A DNA stretch of 64,000 nt from Fictibacillus sp. FJAT-27399 (GCF_001510655.1 NZ_LMVC01000001.1:384574-448573), one strand, 5' to 3'; counted from the stretch's first letter, positions 30,409-43,366 are shown. Program-made: numbers and translations. Notes: generated from the letters alone by a model not told the origin.

Positions 30409-31508
30409 AACGGATTCTGGTTTTAGAAGACGGTACCGTATTTCACGGAGAAGGATTTGGTAGTGCAATCGATCAGGAAGGCGAAGTTGTCTTTAATACA
30501 GGGATGACGGGCTATCAGGAGATCTTGTCCGACCCTTCCTATTGCGGACAAATCGTGACACTGACATACCCGATGATCGGAAACTACGGCGTTAACCGCC
30601 AGGACTTTGAATCCATCTCACCTGCTGTTCACGGACTGATCGTCAACGAAGCGTGTTCGATGCCCAGCCACTATCAGTCCCTCGGGACGCTTGACGAACT
30701 GTTAAAAGCAAAAAATATACCGGGCCTAATGGGAATCGATACAAGAAAGCTAACTCGTTTAATCCGGAAACATGGAACGCTGAAAGGCAAGATTGCTTCA
30801 GCTGAGGCTGATACAGCTGCCATCGTAGAAGAGCTTAAATCTGCGCCGCTTAAAACGGACCATGTTCAATCTGTTTCTACGAAAACACCTTATCATCTCC
30901 CAAACACAGGTCGAAGGGTCGTCGTAGTGGATTATGGGGCAAAAAGCGGGATCTTAAGAGAACTGTCACAGCGCAGCTGCGATGTGGTTGTGGTTCCCTA
31001 CAATACAACAGCAGAGGAGATCTTACTGCTGAATCCAGACGGTATTCTTTTAAGCAATGGCCCTGGAGACCCTAAGGATGTGCCGGAAGCCCTTCATATG
31101 ATCACCAGCATTCTGGAAGAAGAAATCCCGCTGTTTGGGATTTGCTTAGGCCACCAGCTGTTCGCGCTGGCAATGGGAGCAAATACAGAAAAACTGAAAT
31201 TTGGCCATCGCGGCTCAAACCATCCTGTAAAAGACCTACAGACAGGAAAAATAACAATGACGGCACAGAACCACGGGTATACAGTCAGCCCCGAAACCCT
31301 TGCCGGAACGGAGCTTAGATTAACGCATACCGCTGTCAATGACGGAACTGTCGAAGGATTGGGACACAAAGTAAAACCCGCAATTTCAGTGCAATACCAT
31401 CCAGAAGCCTCACCAGGTCCTATGGATGCCAATCCGCTGTTTGAAAAGTTCATGAACATGATGGAAACTACCAAGGAAGAGGGGAAAGAAATATGCCTAA
31501 ACGCTTAG
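30405..31508 (+). CDS. pyrAA: Carbamoyl-phosphate synthase, small (glutaminase) subunit, pyrimidine-specific
   Basis: Hydrolyses glutamine and passes ammonia to the large subunit. It has 367 residues. The N-terminal CarA domain is followed by a class I glutamine amidotransferase domain with the nucleophile Cys in [15 protein letters not shown] (about residues 244-258) and the catalytic His/Glu in [10 protein letters not shown] (about 329-338). Overlaps pyrC by 4 bases and pyrAB by 16. Placement in the PyrR-controlled operon marks it as the pyrimidine-repressed enzyme. Confidence 0.98.
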
Positions 31509-34500
31509 ACATTAAAAAAATACTTGTGATCGGATCAGGTCCGATCGTCATTGGACAAGCTGCAGAGTTTGATTATGCCGGTACACAGGCTTGCCAGGCG
31601 TTAAAAGAAGAAGGCTATGAAGTTATCCTTGTCAACTCCAATCCGGCGACCATCATGACCGATACCTCGATGGCAGACAAAGTTTTCATAGAGCCGCTTA
31701 CGGTTCCATTTGTCAGCCGGATTATCCGCCAGGAACGCCCAGATGGACTTTTAGCCACACTTGGCGGACAGACAGGCTTAAACCTTGCTGTGGAATTGTC
31801 AGAGAGCGGCATTCTTGAAGAATGCAATGTGGAACTGCTTGGAACAACACTTTCAAGCATTCAACAGGCAGAAGATCGTGAACTTTTCAGAGGGCTGATG
31901 AATGAATTGAACGAACCGGTGCCGGAGAGCGAGATTATCCGTACGTATGAAGAGGCAGCAGCATTTACGGCAGAAATCGGCTATCCCGTGATCATTCGCC
32001 CAGCTTTCACCCTCGGTGGGACAGGCGGGGGAATTGCCAGTGATGAAGAGGAACTGAAAGAAATCGTAACGAGCGGCTTGCTTGCCAGCCCTGTACACCA
32101 GGTCTTGCTTGAAAAGAGCATTGCCGGATTCAAAGAAATTGAGTATGAAGTGATGCGTGACAGCAACGACACATCCATCGTTGTCTGCAACATGGAAAAC
32201 ATCGATCCTGTCGGCATCCATACCGGGGATTCAATCGTAGTTGCACCAAGCCAGACGCTGAGCGACAGAGATTACCAGCTTTTAAGAAACGCTTCTCTCA
32301 AGATTATTCAGGCATTAAAGATAGAGGGAGGATGCAATGTCCAGCTTGCTCTCGATCCTGACAGCAGCAACTATTACATTATTGAAGTAAATCCAAGGGT
32401 AAGCCGGTCGTCTGCGCTAGCCTCAAAAGCAACAGGTTATCCCATTGCCAAGATCGCAGCTAAAATTGCTGTCGGCTACACACTGGATGAGATCAAAAAC
32501 CCGGTCACAGGCTCCACTTACGCAAGTTTTGAACCGGCACTAGATTACATCGTAACAAAGATTCCGAGATGGCCGTTTGATAAATTTGAAGGAGCAAACC
32601 GAAAGCTCGGTACCCAGATGAAAGCAACGGGAGAAGTGATGGCGATCGGAAGGAATTTGGAAGAGTCATTGCTGAAGGCGGTCCGATCGCTTGAAACAAA
32701 ATGCTATCATCTTGAAATCAGCAATCCGAAGCAGACAAGAGAAGAATTGATCCCAGTACTGGTCAGCGCAGACGATGAGCGTTTATACCATATCGCACAA
32801 GGTTTCAGAATCGGAATGACGGTAAGGGACATTTGGGAGCTGACGAAGATCGATGTTTTCTTCCTTGAAAAGATCAAAGGAATCATTGACCTTGAGCAGA
32901 AAGTGCTTAACAAAGTTGGTGATTTAGGATTGCTGCGTGCCGCAAAAGAAAAGGGCTTCAGCGATGTATGGCTGGCGAAAGCCTGGAACATGCCTGAGAA
33001 AGAAATCTATGAACTTAGAATGAAGAAGGATATCAAGCCTGTGTACAAGATGGTAGACACATGTGCGGCAGAGTTTGAGTCTGAAACGCCATATTACTAT
33101 GGAACATACGGTGAAGAAAATGAATCGTTACGAACAGAAAGAGAAAGCGTCCTTGTTCTCGGTTCCGGGCCGATCCGGATCGGTCAGGGCATCGAATTCG
33201 ACTATGCGACCGTGCACACGGTCTGGGCGATCAAAGAAGCCGGCTATGAAGCGATCATCATCAATAACAATCCAGAAACAGTGTCCACAGACTTCAGTAC
33301 ATCGGATAAGCTTTATTTTGAACCGTTAACCGTTGAAGACGTGATGCATGTCATCGATCAAGAAAATCCAAAGGGAGTGATTGTCCAGTTTGGCGGGCAG
33401 ACGGCCATCAATCTTGCGGATGCTTTGCATGAGCGAGGGGTAGCCATCCTTGGAACCTCACTTGACAACATGGATAGAGCAGAAGACAGAGACCGGTTTG
33501 AACAGGCGATGAAAGAATTGAACATTCCTCAGCCGGAAGGAGAAACAGCGTTTTCTGTCAAAGAAGCACAGGTTATTGCAGAGAGAATTGGCTATCCGGT
33601 CCTCGTTAGGCCGTCCTACGTTCTGGGAGGCAGAGCGATGGAAATCGTCTATAAAGAAAAAGAACTTCTTCAATACATGGAGAATGCGGTGAGAGTAAAT
33701 CCTGAACATCCTGTCTTGATCGACCGTTACCTTGAGGGCAAAGAAGTAGAAGTTGACGCGATATCCGATGGAGATGATGTATTCATTCCAGGAATAATGG
33801 AGCACATCGAACGTGCGGGCGTTCACTCCGGTGACTCCATTGCCGTCTATCCGCCTCAGCGATTGACGCCTGAACAGAAAGATAAAATTATCGAACGTAC
33901 GATCTCAATGGCAAGAGGCCTCGGAATCATCGGACTTCTTAACATCCAGTTCGTGCTGCATGGCGAAGAGGTCTATGTATTGGAAGTCAATCCAAGATCA
34001 AGCCGAACGGTACCTTTCTTGAGCAAGATTACAGGTATTCCGATGGCCAACCTGGCAACCAAAGTGATTCTTGGAACACCACTGAAAGAACTGGGCTACG
34101 AAACAGGCTATGCTCCAGAAAAAGAAGAAGTTTTCGTTAAAGTACCCGTGTTTTCTTTTGCCAAAATGCGCCGGGTGGATACGTACTTAAGTCCGGAGAT
34201 GAAGTCCACTGGAGAAGTGATGGGAAGAGATACCACGCTGCAAAAGGCGCTATATAAAGGACTTGTGGCTTCAGGAATGAAAATGCCGACATATGGATCT
34301 GTACTGTTCACCGTAGCAGATAAAGACAAACCAGAAGCGCTCCGCCTGATGAAGCGTTTCTACGAAATCGGCTATACGATCATGGCGACAGAAGGAACAG
34401 CGAACTATTTGAAAGAGCAGCAGATCCCTGTGACGGTTGTTCACAAGATCGGAAGCAAGGAAAGAAACCTGCTTGATGTGATCCGCCAGGGCGAAGCGCA

Positions 34501-34692
34501 ATTTGTCGTCAACACGCTGACGAAAGGAAAAGTTCCTGCACGCGATGGATTCCGCATACGAAGAGAATCGTCCGAAAACGGAGTGGTGTGTTTAACAAGT
34601 CTTGATACTGCAGAAGCCTTGCTTGGTGTCCTTGAGTCCTTGACCTTTACAGCCAGACAAATGCCAGCTTTTGAAAAGGATCGTGTTCTCAT

Positions 34693-34696
<4 letters not shown>
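31493..34696 (+). CDS. pyrAB: Carbamoyl-phosphate synthase, large subunit, pyrimidine-specific
   Basis: Makes carbamoyl phosphate from bicarbonate, ammonia and two ATP. It has 1067 residues and the usual internal duplication: ATP-grasp half one begins with [19 protein letters not shown] (about residues 13-31), and half two with [19 protein letters not shown] (about 559-577). The C-terminal MGS-like domain (about 930-1067) is where UMP and PRPP regulate the enzyme in the family. It starts 16 bases before the pyrAA stop, and the end overlaps pyrK by 4 bases. Confidence 0.99.
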
Positions 34697-37079
<2,383 letters not shown>

Positions 37080-37099
<20 letters not shown>

Positions 37100-37709
37100 A
37101 GACCTGCTTTCCATTGAAGCCATTACACTTTCGGTGGAACATCCGTATACTTGGTCATCTGGAATGAAATCTCCTATCTATTGTGACAACCGCCTGACAC
37201 TCTCCTATCCAAACGTGCGCAATGAGATCGCAGAAGGATTGAAGAACCTTGTTCTAGAGCATTTTCCGGAAACGAACATGATCGCGGGAACAGCAACAGC
37301 CGGGATTCCGCATGCGGCACTGCTTGCAGACCGTCTTGACCTTCCGATGAGCTATGTGAGGAGCAGTGCAAAGTCTCACGGAAAAGGCAAACAGATCGAA
37401 GGGAAAGCGGAAGCCGGAATGAACGTGGTAGTGGTCGAAGATCTGGTTTCAACTGGAGGGAGCGTCATTACTGCCGTTCAGGCACTTAGGGAAGCAGGCT
37501 GCAATGTTCTTGGAGTTGTTGCGGTCTTTTCTTACGAACTTGCCAAAGGGGCGGATAATCTGGCAGCCAACAACATAAACGTGCAAACTCTCACCGATTT
37601 TAGTACATTAATAGAAACAGCCTCTGTGGAAGGCTATATTTCTAAAGATGATCTCTCGTATTTGCTCTCTTGGAAAGAAAATCCGGAGAACTGGCTTCAA
37701 AACGCATAG
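37080..37709 (+). CDS. pyrE: Orotate phosphoribosyltransferase
   Basis: Joins orotate and PRPP to give OMP. It has 209 residues with a type I PRTase fold. The PRPP motif [14 protein letters not shown] is at about residues 117-130, and [12 protein letters not shown] near the N-terminus binds orotate. In B. subtilis this is the last pyr gene; here a methyltransferase follows 26 bases later without a terminator between. Confidence 0.98.
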
Positions 37710-37735
37710 CGGGTGAATGGAAGGAGCGCTTCTGA

Positions 37736-38401
37736 TTGAGGAAGATGAACGGTGAAGAATTCGATGAATTGGTCTCTTTTTTCGATAGCATGGCACGAAC
37801 CACCTGGCTCGGCGGAATCCATGATACATTAAAGGAGAAAACAGGATCGTGGAGAGATAAAAAGGTTCTTGATGTCGGATGTGGAACAGGAAGACTGCTG
37901 CTTCGCGGCGCAGATGAAGCCGACAAGCTTACAGGTATTGATCTGTCATCGGAAATGATAAAAGCCAGCACGCAAAATTTCTTCTTTCATAACCGCAGCA
38001 AGAAGGGGGAGTTTTTGATCGGCGATGCATGTGATCTGCCGTTTGGTGATGAATCATTTGACGTGGCTTTATCAACGTGTGTCCTGTTTCTCCTTCCTGA
38101 GCCGGAAGTGGGCATCAAGGAGATGATCCGAGTCCTGAAACCAGGCGGAACGCTGGCTATGCTGAATCCATCAGAAAAAATGAATCAGATGGAAGCTTTT
38201 CAGTATTGCAAGCAGCATAACATTTCAGGGTTTGAACAAACGGCCATGCTGAAGTGGGCGAATGTTTCAACGAGGAGACATCGATACATATCAGATAGCC
38301 TGACTTCTCTTCTTATAACAAACGGCCTTGAAGAGGTCACACATCATGAAGTGCTTGATGGATTGGCCATCATCACCATTGCAAAAAAAATAACCAGGTA
38401 G
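37736..38401 (+). CDS. Class I SAM-dependent methyltransferase of unknown substrate
   Basis: A 221-residue soluble protein with a Rossmann-type methyltransferase domain. Motif I VLDVGCGTGR is at about residues 44-53, the acidic loop GIDLSSEMI at about 68-76, and a post-motif LPFGDESFDVALSTCVLFLLPEPE near 101-124 is typical of the UbiE/Methyltransf_11 group. The substrate cannot be told. The start is a TTG at 37736 behind GGAAGGAGCG; the ATG at 37745 is too far from that site. With no promoter or terminator before it, it is most likely co-transcribed with the pyr operon. B. subtilis has sulfur-assimilation genes here instead. Confidence 0.8.
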   Translation: MRKMNGEEFDELVSFFDSMARTTWLGGIHDTLKEKTGSWRDKKVLDVGCGTGRLLLRGADEADKLTGIDLSSEMIKASTQNFFFHNRSKKGEFLIGDACDLPFGDESFDVALSTCVLFLLPEPEVGIKEMIRVLKPGGTLAMLNPSEKMNQMEAFQYCKQHNISGFEQTAMLKWANVSTRRHRYISDSLTSLLITNGLEEVTHHEVLDGLAIITIAKKITR

Positions 38402-38418
38402 CTCCTGGTTATTTTTTT
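38383..38418. terminator. Shared bidirectional terminator of the methyltransferase gene and rqcH
   Basis: AATAACCAGG (38389-38398) and CCTGGTTATT (38404-38413) form a perfect 10-bp stem with loop TAGCT. The + strand ends in a T run (38412-38418) and the - strand in eight U residues (A run 38383-38390). The methyltransferase stop codon (38399-38401) is in the loop, and the rqcH stop codon (38409-38411) lies in the right arm, so both genes use their own last codons as the terminator. Confidence 0.92.
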
Positions 38419-40112
38419 AATTTTAGCAGTTGATCTTCATCTGGAGTGACATAAAGGGTTTGCTGCTGGTCGTAGATCACAAATCCCGGCTTGGCCCCTG
38501 ATGGCTTTTTAACGTGCCGGATCAGCGTATAATCCACCGGAACGGAGCCTGAATGCCTGGCTTTGCTAAAATAGGCGGCAAGTCCTGCGGCTTCAAGGAG
38601 CGCTGTTTCGCTAACTTCCTCGCTCTTTATGACGACGTGAGAACCTGGAATGTCTTTCGTATGAAGCCACGTTTCATTTTGGCGTGAGGCTTTAAACGTC
38701 AAATAGTCATTCTGTTTATTATTTTTGCCGACAAGGATGGTAATGCCATCTGTTGATTGATAGGTTTCTAGAACAGGCTTTTCATTCTTTTTGGCCTTTT
38801 GCTGTTTTCGTTTTCTGACATACCCTTGCTCTTCTAATTCTTCCCGGATGCCTGCCACATCTCTCACAGATGCGGACTCCATCTGCTGGATGAGACTCTC
38901 GAAGTAAAGAAGATCTTCTTTCGCTTTTTCCAGCTGCTCTTCAATATAAGCGACCGAGTTTTTAAGTTTAGTGTACTTTTTGAAATAAGCTTGAGCGTTT
39001 TCAGAAGGACCTTTCAGGGGATCAAGCGGAATTTCCAGCTTCGGCTGATCCTCTTCGTAGAAATTCGTCACTTCAATTTTCTTTTGCCCTTTTTTCACCA
39101 AATAAAGGTGGGCTGTCAAAAGTTCACCGAGGACTTTAAATCTATCTGCTTTCTCTGTATCTGAAAGAGATGCATTCAGTTTCTTAATTTTTTTGGCAAT
39201 TTTATCATGCTCGTTATGCAGCATTTTTTCCAAATCTGCAGCTTGCTGCTTTACTCTGTCCCGTTCGGATTTGCCGTAATAGAAGCGGTCCAGAAGCTCT
39301 CCAGCCGTATCGAAATCCTTCCTTTTTCCCTTTAAATGGGAGAGAGCTGTAACCGAAAAGTATTCCTTTCCATCTGAGACAGACATCTGTGGTGCATATC
39401 GGTTGTTCCTGAATTCCTCCATCATGGCGGTGAACGCTTCAGAAAGAGTCTCTTTCGTTGCCAGTCCGGCACGGAACGTTATCTCCCTGGCAATCTGTGG
39501 TGAGATTCCGCTGTAAAGCTGCACGATCTGACGGTCGATCTTACCTTCGTTCCATCTGATTTTTTGTATAAAACCTTCTGCACTTTCTGTAAGCGGAGAA
39601 TGTTTTTCCTGAGGCGGAGGAGATAAGTATTTCTGTCCGGGAAGCAAAGTTCTGTATCGGTTCAGTGACGGGGGAATATGCTTGATGCAGTCTATGATCG
39701 TGCCGTTCTTATCTTCTACAAGAATAATATTGCTGTGCCTTCCCATAATTTCTATGATCAGCGTCTTATAGTCGATATCACCGATCTCATCTCTGTTTTT
39801 TACTTTAATATGAATGATTCTTTCCAGATCAATCTGTTCGATCGATTCGATGACTGCACCTTCCATATGCTTTCTTAGCAGCATGCAGAACATGGGTGGG
39901 ACTGCAGGGTTATCATACGATTTTGCGGTCAGCTGAACTCTGCTGAATGAAGGATTGGCGGATAACAATAGTTTTTGGTTTTTTCCTCCGGATCTTATCG
40001 TAAACAGCAAGTCTGTTTTATCAGGCTGATAGATTTTTGTAATCTTTCCGGATTGCAATGTCTTTTTTATCTCTGCAGCTGTTGCTCTTGTAACAATTCC
40101 ATCAAAACTCAT
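38409..40112 (-). CDS. rqcH: Ribosome quality control protein RqcH (NEMF/Tae2 family; FbpA/YloA)
   Basis: Binds split 50S subunits carrying stalled peptidyl-tRNA and recruits tRNA-Ala to add alanine tails that mark the peptide for degradation. It has 567 residues: NFACT-N domain (MSFDGIVTRATAAEI at the start), helix-hairpin-helix region, long coiled coil (about 285-420), and NFACT-R domain with WLHTKDIPGSHVVIKS (about 480-495). The family was also called fibronectin-binding protein FbpA. It is one of two reverse-strand genes here and converges on the methyltransferase gene with 7 bases between. AGAGGTGAAAC is its ribosome binding site. Confidence 0.96.
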   Translation of the reverse strand: MSFDGIVTRATAAEIKKTLQSGKITKIYQPDKTDLLFTIRSGGKNQKLLLSANPSFSRVQLTAKSYDNPAVPPMFCMLLRKHMEGAVIESIEQIDLERIIHIKVKNRDEIGDIDYKTLIIEIMGRHSNIILVEDKNGTIIDCIKHIPPSLNRYRTLLPGQKYLSPPPQEKHSPLTESAEGFIQKIRWNEGKIDRQIVQLYSGISPQIAREITFRAGLATKETLSEAFTAMMEEFRNNRYAPQMSVSDGKEYFSVTALSHLKGKRKDFDTAGELLDRFYYGKSERDRVKQQAADLEKMLHNEHDKIAKKIKKLNASLSDTEKADRFKVLGELLTAHLYLVKKGQKKIEVTNFYEEDQPKLEIPLDPLKGPSENAQAYFKKYTKLKNSVAYIEEQLEKAKEDLLYFESLIQQMESASVRDVAGIREELEEQGYVRKRKQQKAKKNEKPVLETYQSTDGITILVGKNNKQNDYLTFKASRQNETWLHTKDIPGSHVVIKSEEVSETALLEAAGLAAYFSKARHSGSVPVDYTLIRHVKKPSGAKPGFVIYDQQQTLYVTPDEDQLLKLKK

Positions 40113-40139
40113 AGTTTCACCTCTGTTTCTCTCTTCATC

Positions 40140-40148
40140 AGTATAGCA
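40140..40148 (-). promoter_or_regulatory. Candidate extended -10 promoter of rqcH
   Basis: Read on the reverse strand, TGCTATACT gives an extended -10 with TATACT (40140-40145). It lies 28 bases from the rqcH start in the 95-base divergent gap with the ATPase gene. No good -35 is seen. Confidence 0.45.
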
Positions 40149-40207
40149 TTATTGAGGACATGCCTGCATATAAATGGCTATATACGTTATGAGGCAGAGG
40201 TGGAGAA

Positions 40208-42874
40208 ATGAATTGGTATCAGCTATCAAAGGAAGATGTTGAACGCTTGACCAACAGTAACCTGCAGACTGGCCTGAGTGATAAGGAAAGCCAGAAAAAG
40301 CTGAAAACAACAGGACATAACCAGCTGCAGGAAGCAAAGAAACCGTCGTCGATTCTCGTTTTTTTCGCACAATTCAAGGATTTCATGGTGCTCGTCCTTC
40401 TAGCCGCCACGTTATTGTCAGGCTTGCTAGGAGAGTATCTTGATGCCATTGCGATTATTCTGATCGTGATCATGAACGGAATATTAGGATTTATTCAGGA
40501 ACGAAAAGCGGAAAAGTCACTGACTGCACTGCGTGAGCTGTCTGCTCCAACTGCGATCGTTATGAGAAACAGCAGCTGGACGGCGATCTCTGCTAAAGAA
40601 CTCGTTCCCGGTGATATCGTGAAGCTTTCAGCTGGAGACCGGGTCGGTGCTGACATCCGCATGGTATCTGCTAGAGGCCTTTATATTGAGGAATCAGCAC
40701 TGACAGGAGAATCCATTCCTGTTCAAAAACGGGGAGAGGCACTCCAAGGAAGCGGATTGCCGCTTGGTGACCAGGCCAACATGGCTTTTATGGGAACGAT
40801 GGTGACCAGGGGCAGCGGAACAGGAGTTGTTATTGCGACGGGAATGACGACTGAGATGGGAAAAATCGCCCATCTGATCCAGAATGCTGATACGCTTGCA
40901 ACTCCTCTGCAGCTTAAGCTTGAGCAGCTTGGCAAGATTTTAATAGGCATCGCTTTGCTTTTGACTGTCCTTGTTGTTGTTACAGGCGTGTACAGGGGAC
41001 ATGACTTATACAGCATGGTGCTGGCGGGTGTGTCACTTGCAGTGGCTGCCATACCTGAAGGACTGCCAGCTATTGTAACGATCGCCCTGGCGCTTGGGGT
41101 TCAGAAGATGATTAAGCGCAGAGCCATCGTAAGAAAGCTTCCTTCGGTCGAGACTCTGGGCTGTGCCACTGTCATCTGTTCCGATAAAACGGGAACGTTG
41201 ACTCAGAACAAAATGACGGTCACTCATTTGTGGAGTGAAGGAACGACATGGAATGTAACAGGAAGCGGTTATGATACTGCAGGAGAATTTATAAGAAACG
41301 GGCAAAAGACGAGAATCGATCAGCATGAGGGGCTGCTTCAGCTTCTTTCATACGGCGCGATCTGCAACAATGCTGAACTTACGGATTCTGGCAGCATCAT
41401 GGGTGATCCTACAGAAACCGCATTGCTGATCAGCGCAGCAAAAGCAGGGCTGATGAAAGATAACATTCTCCGTTCGGTTGAAATTTTGGACGAGGTTCCG
41501 TTTGACTCGGCAAGAAAAATGATGAGTGTAATCGTCCGCAACCAAAACAACGAGATTTTTTTAATCACTAAAGGAGCACCAGATGTCCTTCTGGAAAAAA
41601 GCGATTATGTATTATGGGATGGAAAGCGGCAGCTGTTAAAACAGCAGCATACCGAACAGATTAAAGAGGCGATCCTGGGTCTCGGAAGCCAGGCACTGAG
41701 AACCATAGCCGTTGCCTACAAGCCACTGCATACAAAAGACAGAGCTGCCGCAGGACCGTCGGCAGAAAATCATCTGACGTTCATCGGTCTTCAAGGAATG
41801 ATAGATCCCCCAAGAGAAGAAGTGAAAGAGAGTATCGACCGATGCCATGAAGCAGGGATTAAAACCGTTATGATTACCGGTGACCATGTCGTTACCGCAA
41901 GTGCCATCGCCAGACAGTTGAACATCCTGCCTCAGGGAGGGAAAGTTATTGATGGTGCGGCTTTATCGGTCATGTCAGATGATGACCTGGTAAGGGAAGC
42001 AGAAAACATCTTTGTTTATGCCAGGGTCTCACCTGAACATAAGCTTAAGATTGTCAAAGCTCTGCAAAAAAGAGGGCATATCGTCGCGATGACAGGGGAT
42101 GGGGTTAACGATGCACCGGCAATAAAATCTGCCAACATTGGAATCGCGATGGGTATAACGGGAACAGACGTGGCCAAGGAGGCATCCTCACTCGTTTTAA
42201 GTGATGACAATTTTTCAACCATTCGTGCAGCGATCGAGGAAGGAAGAAATATTTACGAAAACATCAGGAAGTTTATCAGATACTTGCTGGCTTCAAATGT
42301 AGGTGAGATCCTCGTCATGCTGTTCGCCATGATCTTGTCGATGCCGATGCCGCTTGTGCCCATCCAGATCTTATGGGTAAACCTCGTAACAGACGGTCTG
42401 CCGGCAATGGCCCTTGGTATCGATCCTGCGGAAGATAATGTAATGAAACGCTCTCCGAGGAAGCCCAATGAAGGGGTATTCTCAAGAGGGCTTGGATGGA
42501 AGATCGTTTCCAGGGGTTTCATGATTGGAATCGTAACGATTCTTGCTTTCTGGACCGCTCTGCACGAGCACCCGGATCAGCTGATGAAAGCACAGACTGT
42601 CGCTTTTTCAACCCTGGTAATGGCCCAGCTGATCCATGTCTTTGACTGCAGAAGCGAAAGGTCAGTTCTGCACCGGAACCCGTTTGGTAACATGGCGTTA
42701 GTCTTGGCTGTTTTGTCTTCTGTTCTGCTTACGCTCGTGGTCATGTACATTACTCCGCTGCAAGCAATTTTCCATACGGTTCCCTTGTCTGGCCGGGATT
42801 GGCTGCTGGTCCTCGGAATGGCTGCGATTCCTACATTTGCCCTTACAGGGTTTCAAGCATTTAAAAAATTATAA
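40208..42874 (+). CDS. yloB: Calcium-type P-type ATPase (YloB family, P2A)
   Basis: Cation pump of the SERCA-like P2A group; B. subtilis YloB is its close relative and is associated with calcium handling in spores. It has 888 residues. The phosphorylation motif is CSDKTGTLTQNKMTV (Asp near residue 328), TGES is in SALTGESIP, and the hinge is MTGDGVNDAPAIK. The membrane motif PEGLPAIV and NLVTDGLPAMALG provide calcium-site type residues. About ten membrane segments are visible. AGAGGTGGAG precedes the ATG; the gene is divergent from rqcH. Confidence 0.93.
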   Translation: MNWYQLSKEDVERLTNSNLQTGLSDKESQKKLKTTGHNQLQEAKKPSSILVFFAQFKDFMVLVLLAATLLSGLLGEYLDAIAIILIVIMNGILGFIQERKAEKSLTALRELSAPTAIVMRNSSWTAISAKELVPGDIVKLSAGDRVGADIRMVSARGLYIEESALTGESIPVQKRGEALQGSGLPLGDQANMAFMGTMVTRGSGTGVVIATGMTTEMGKIAHLIQNADTLATPLQLKLEQLGKILIGIALLLTVLVVVTGVYRGHDLYSMVLAGVSLAVAAIPEGLPAIVTIALALGVQKMIKRRAIVRKLPSVETLGCATVICSDKTGTLTQNKMTVTHLWSEGTTWNVTGSGYDTAGEFIRNGQKTRIDQHEGLLQLLSYGAICNNAELTDSGSIMGDPTETALLISAAKAGLMKDNILRSVEILDEVPFDSARKMMSVIVRNQNNEIFLITKGAPDVLLEKSDYVLWDGKRQLLKQQHTEQIKEAILGLGSQALRTIAVAYKPLHTKDRAAAGPSAENHLTFIGLQGMIDPPREEVKESIDRCHEAGIKTVMITGDHVVTASAIARQLNILPQGGKVIDGAALSVMSDDDLVREAENIFVYARVSPEHKLKIVKALQKRGHIVAMTGDGVNDAPAIKSANIGIAMGITGTDVAKEASSLVLSDDNFSTIRAAIEEGRNIYENIRKFIRYLLASNVGEILVMLFAMILSMPMPLVPIQILWVNLVTDGLPAMALGIDPAEDNVMKRSPRKPNEGVFSRGLGWKIVSRGFMIGIVTILAFWTALHEHPDQLMKAQTVAFSTLVMAQLIHVFDCRSERSVLHRNPFGNMALVLAVLSSVLLTLVVMYITPLQAIFHTVPLSGRDWLLVLGMAAIPTFALTGFQAFKKL

Positions 42875-42881
42875 TGCGGGG

Positions 42882-42918
42882 GGATAGAAACAAATCTTCA
42901 TAGGTTTCTATCCTTTTT
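42882..42918 (+). terminator. Intrinsic terminator after yloB
   Basis: GGATAGAAAC (42882-42891) and GTTTCTATCC (42904-42913) form a perfect 10-bp stem with a 12-base loop and five T residues. It closes the ATPase gene. The rest of the 222-base gap before remA carries the remA promoter; the yloC (YicC-family) gene found here in B. subtilis is absent. Confidence 0.88.
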
Positions 42919-42929
42919 ATTGTTCAGGG

Positions 42930-42958
42930 TTGTACAGACTGTTAAAATTGTTTAGAAT
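42930..42958 (+). promoter_or_regulatory. Candidate sigma-A promoter of the remA-gmk-rpoZ unit
   Basis: TTGTAC (42930-42935) and TAGAAT (42953-42958) are 17 bp apart. A second -10-like TAAAAT with extended TG lies at 42971-42979. Either would start transcription 100-130 bases before remA, leaving an untranslated leader in which I see no riboswitch. Confidence 0.6.
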
Positions 42959-43096
42959 AACGGAGGAATATGTTAAAATGATATAAATGTGCTGGGTACG
43001 GACATATCCATACATCGAATTAATTTCTACATAATGATTATGATCTTGCTCGTTCTGGCTAGAATAGAACTACCAACGTTAGGAGCGGTTATATAC

Positions 43097-43354
43097 ATGA
43101 AGCTAATCAATATTGGTTATGGAAACATTGTAGCAGCACACCGGATCATTTCCGTCGTAAGTCCGGAATCAGCGCCGATCAAACGCTTAATAACTATGGC
43201 AAGAGACGGTAATATGCTTATTGATGCCACATACGGCAGACGGACGAGGGCGGTCATCATTACGGACAGTGATCACGTTGTACTCTCTGCTGTTCAGCCT
43301 GAAACCGTGGCACAGCGGCTTCTCTCAATTGAAGAGGGAGCGGAAGAAAGTTAA
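43097..43354 (+). CDS. remA: Biofilm matrix regulator RemA (DUF370 family)
   Basis: Small DNA-binding protein of 85 residues that activates matrix and osmoprotection operons in B. subtilis and forms ring-like oligomers. The start is the ATG at 43097 ([17 protein letters not shown]) with AGGAGCGG upstream; a longer frame from 42989 adds a hydrophobic stretch that is not part of the family. The core [19 protein letters not shown] is highly conserved. gmk follows with its ribosome binding site touching the remA stop. Confidence 0.95.
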   Translation: MKLINIGYGNIVAAHRIISVVSPESAPIKRLITMARDGNMLIDATYGRRTRAVIITDSDHVVLSAVQPETVAQRLLSIEEGAEES

Positions 43355-43366
43355 GTGGAGGTAAGT

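Noticed and set aside
42989-43096. A longer RemA with a hydrophobic N-terminal extension
   Set aside because: The extension covers the promoter and leader region and is absent from the family; AGGAGCGG marks the ATG at 43097.
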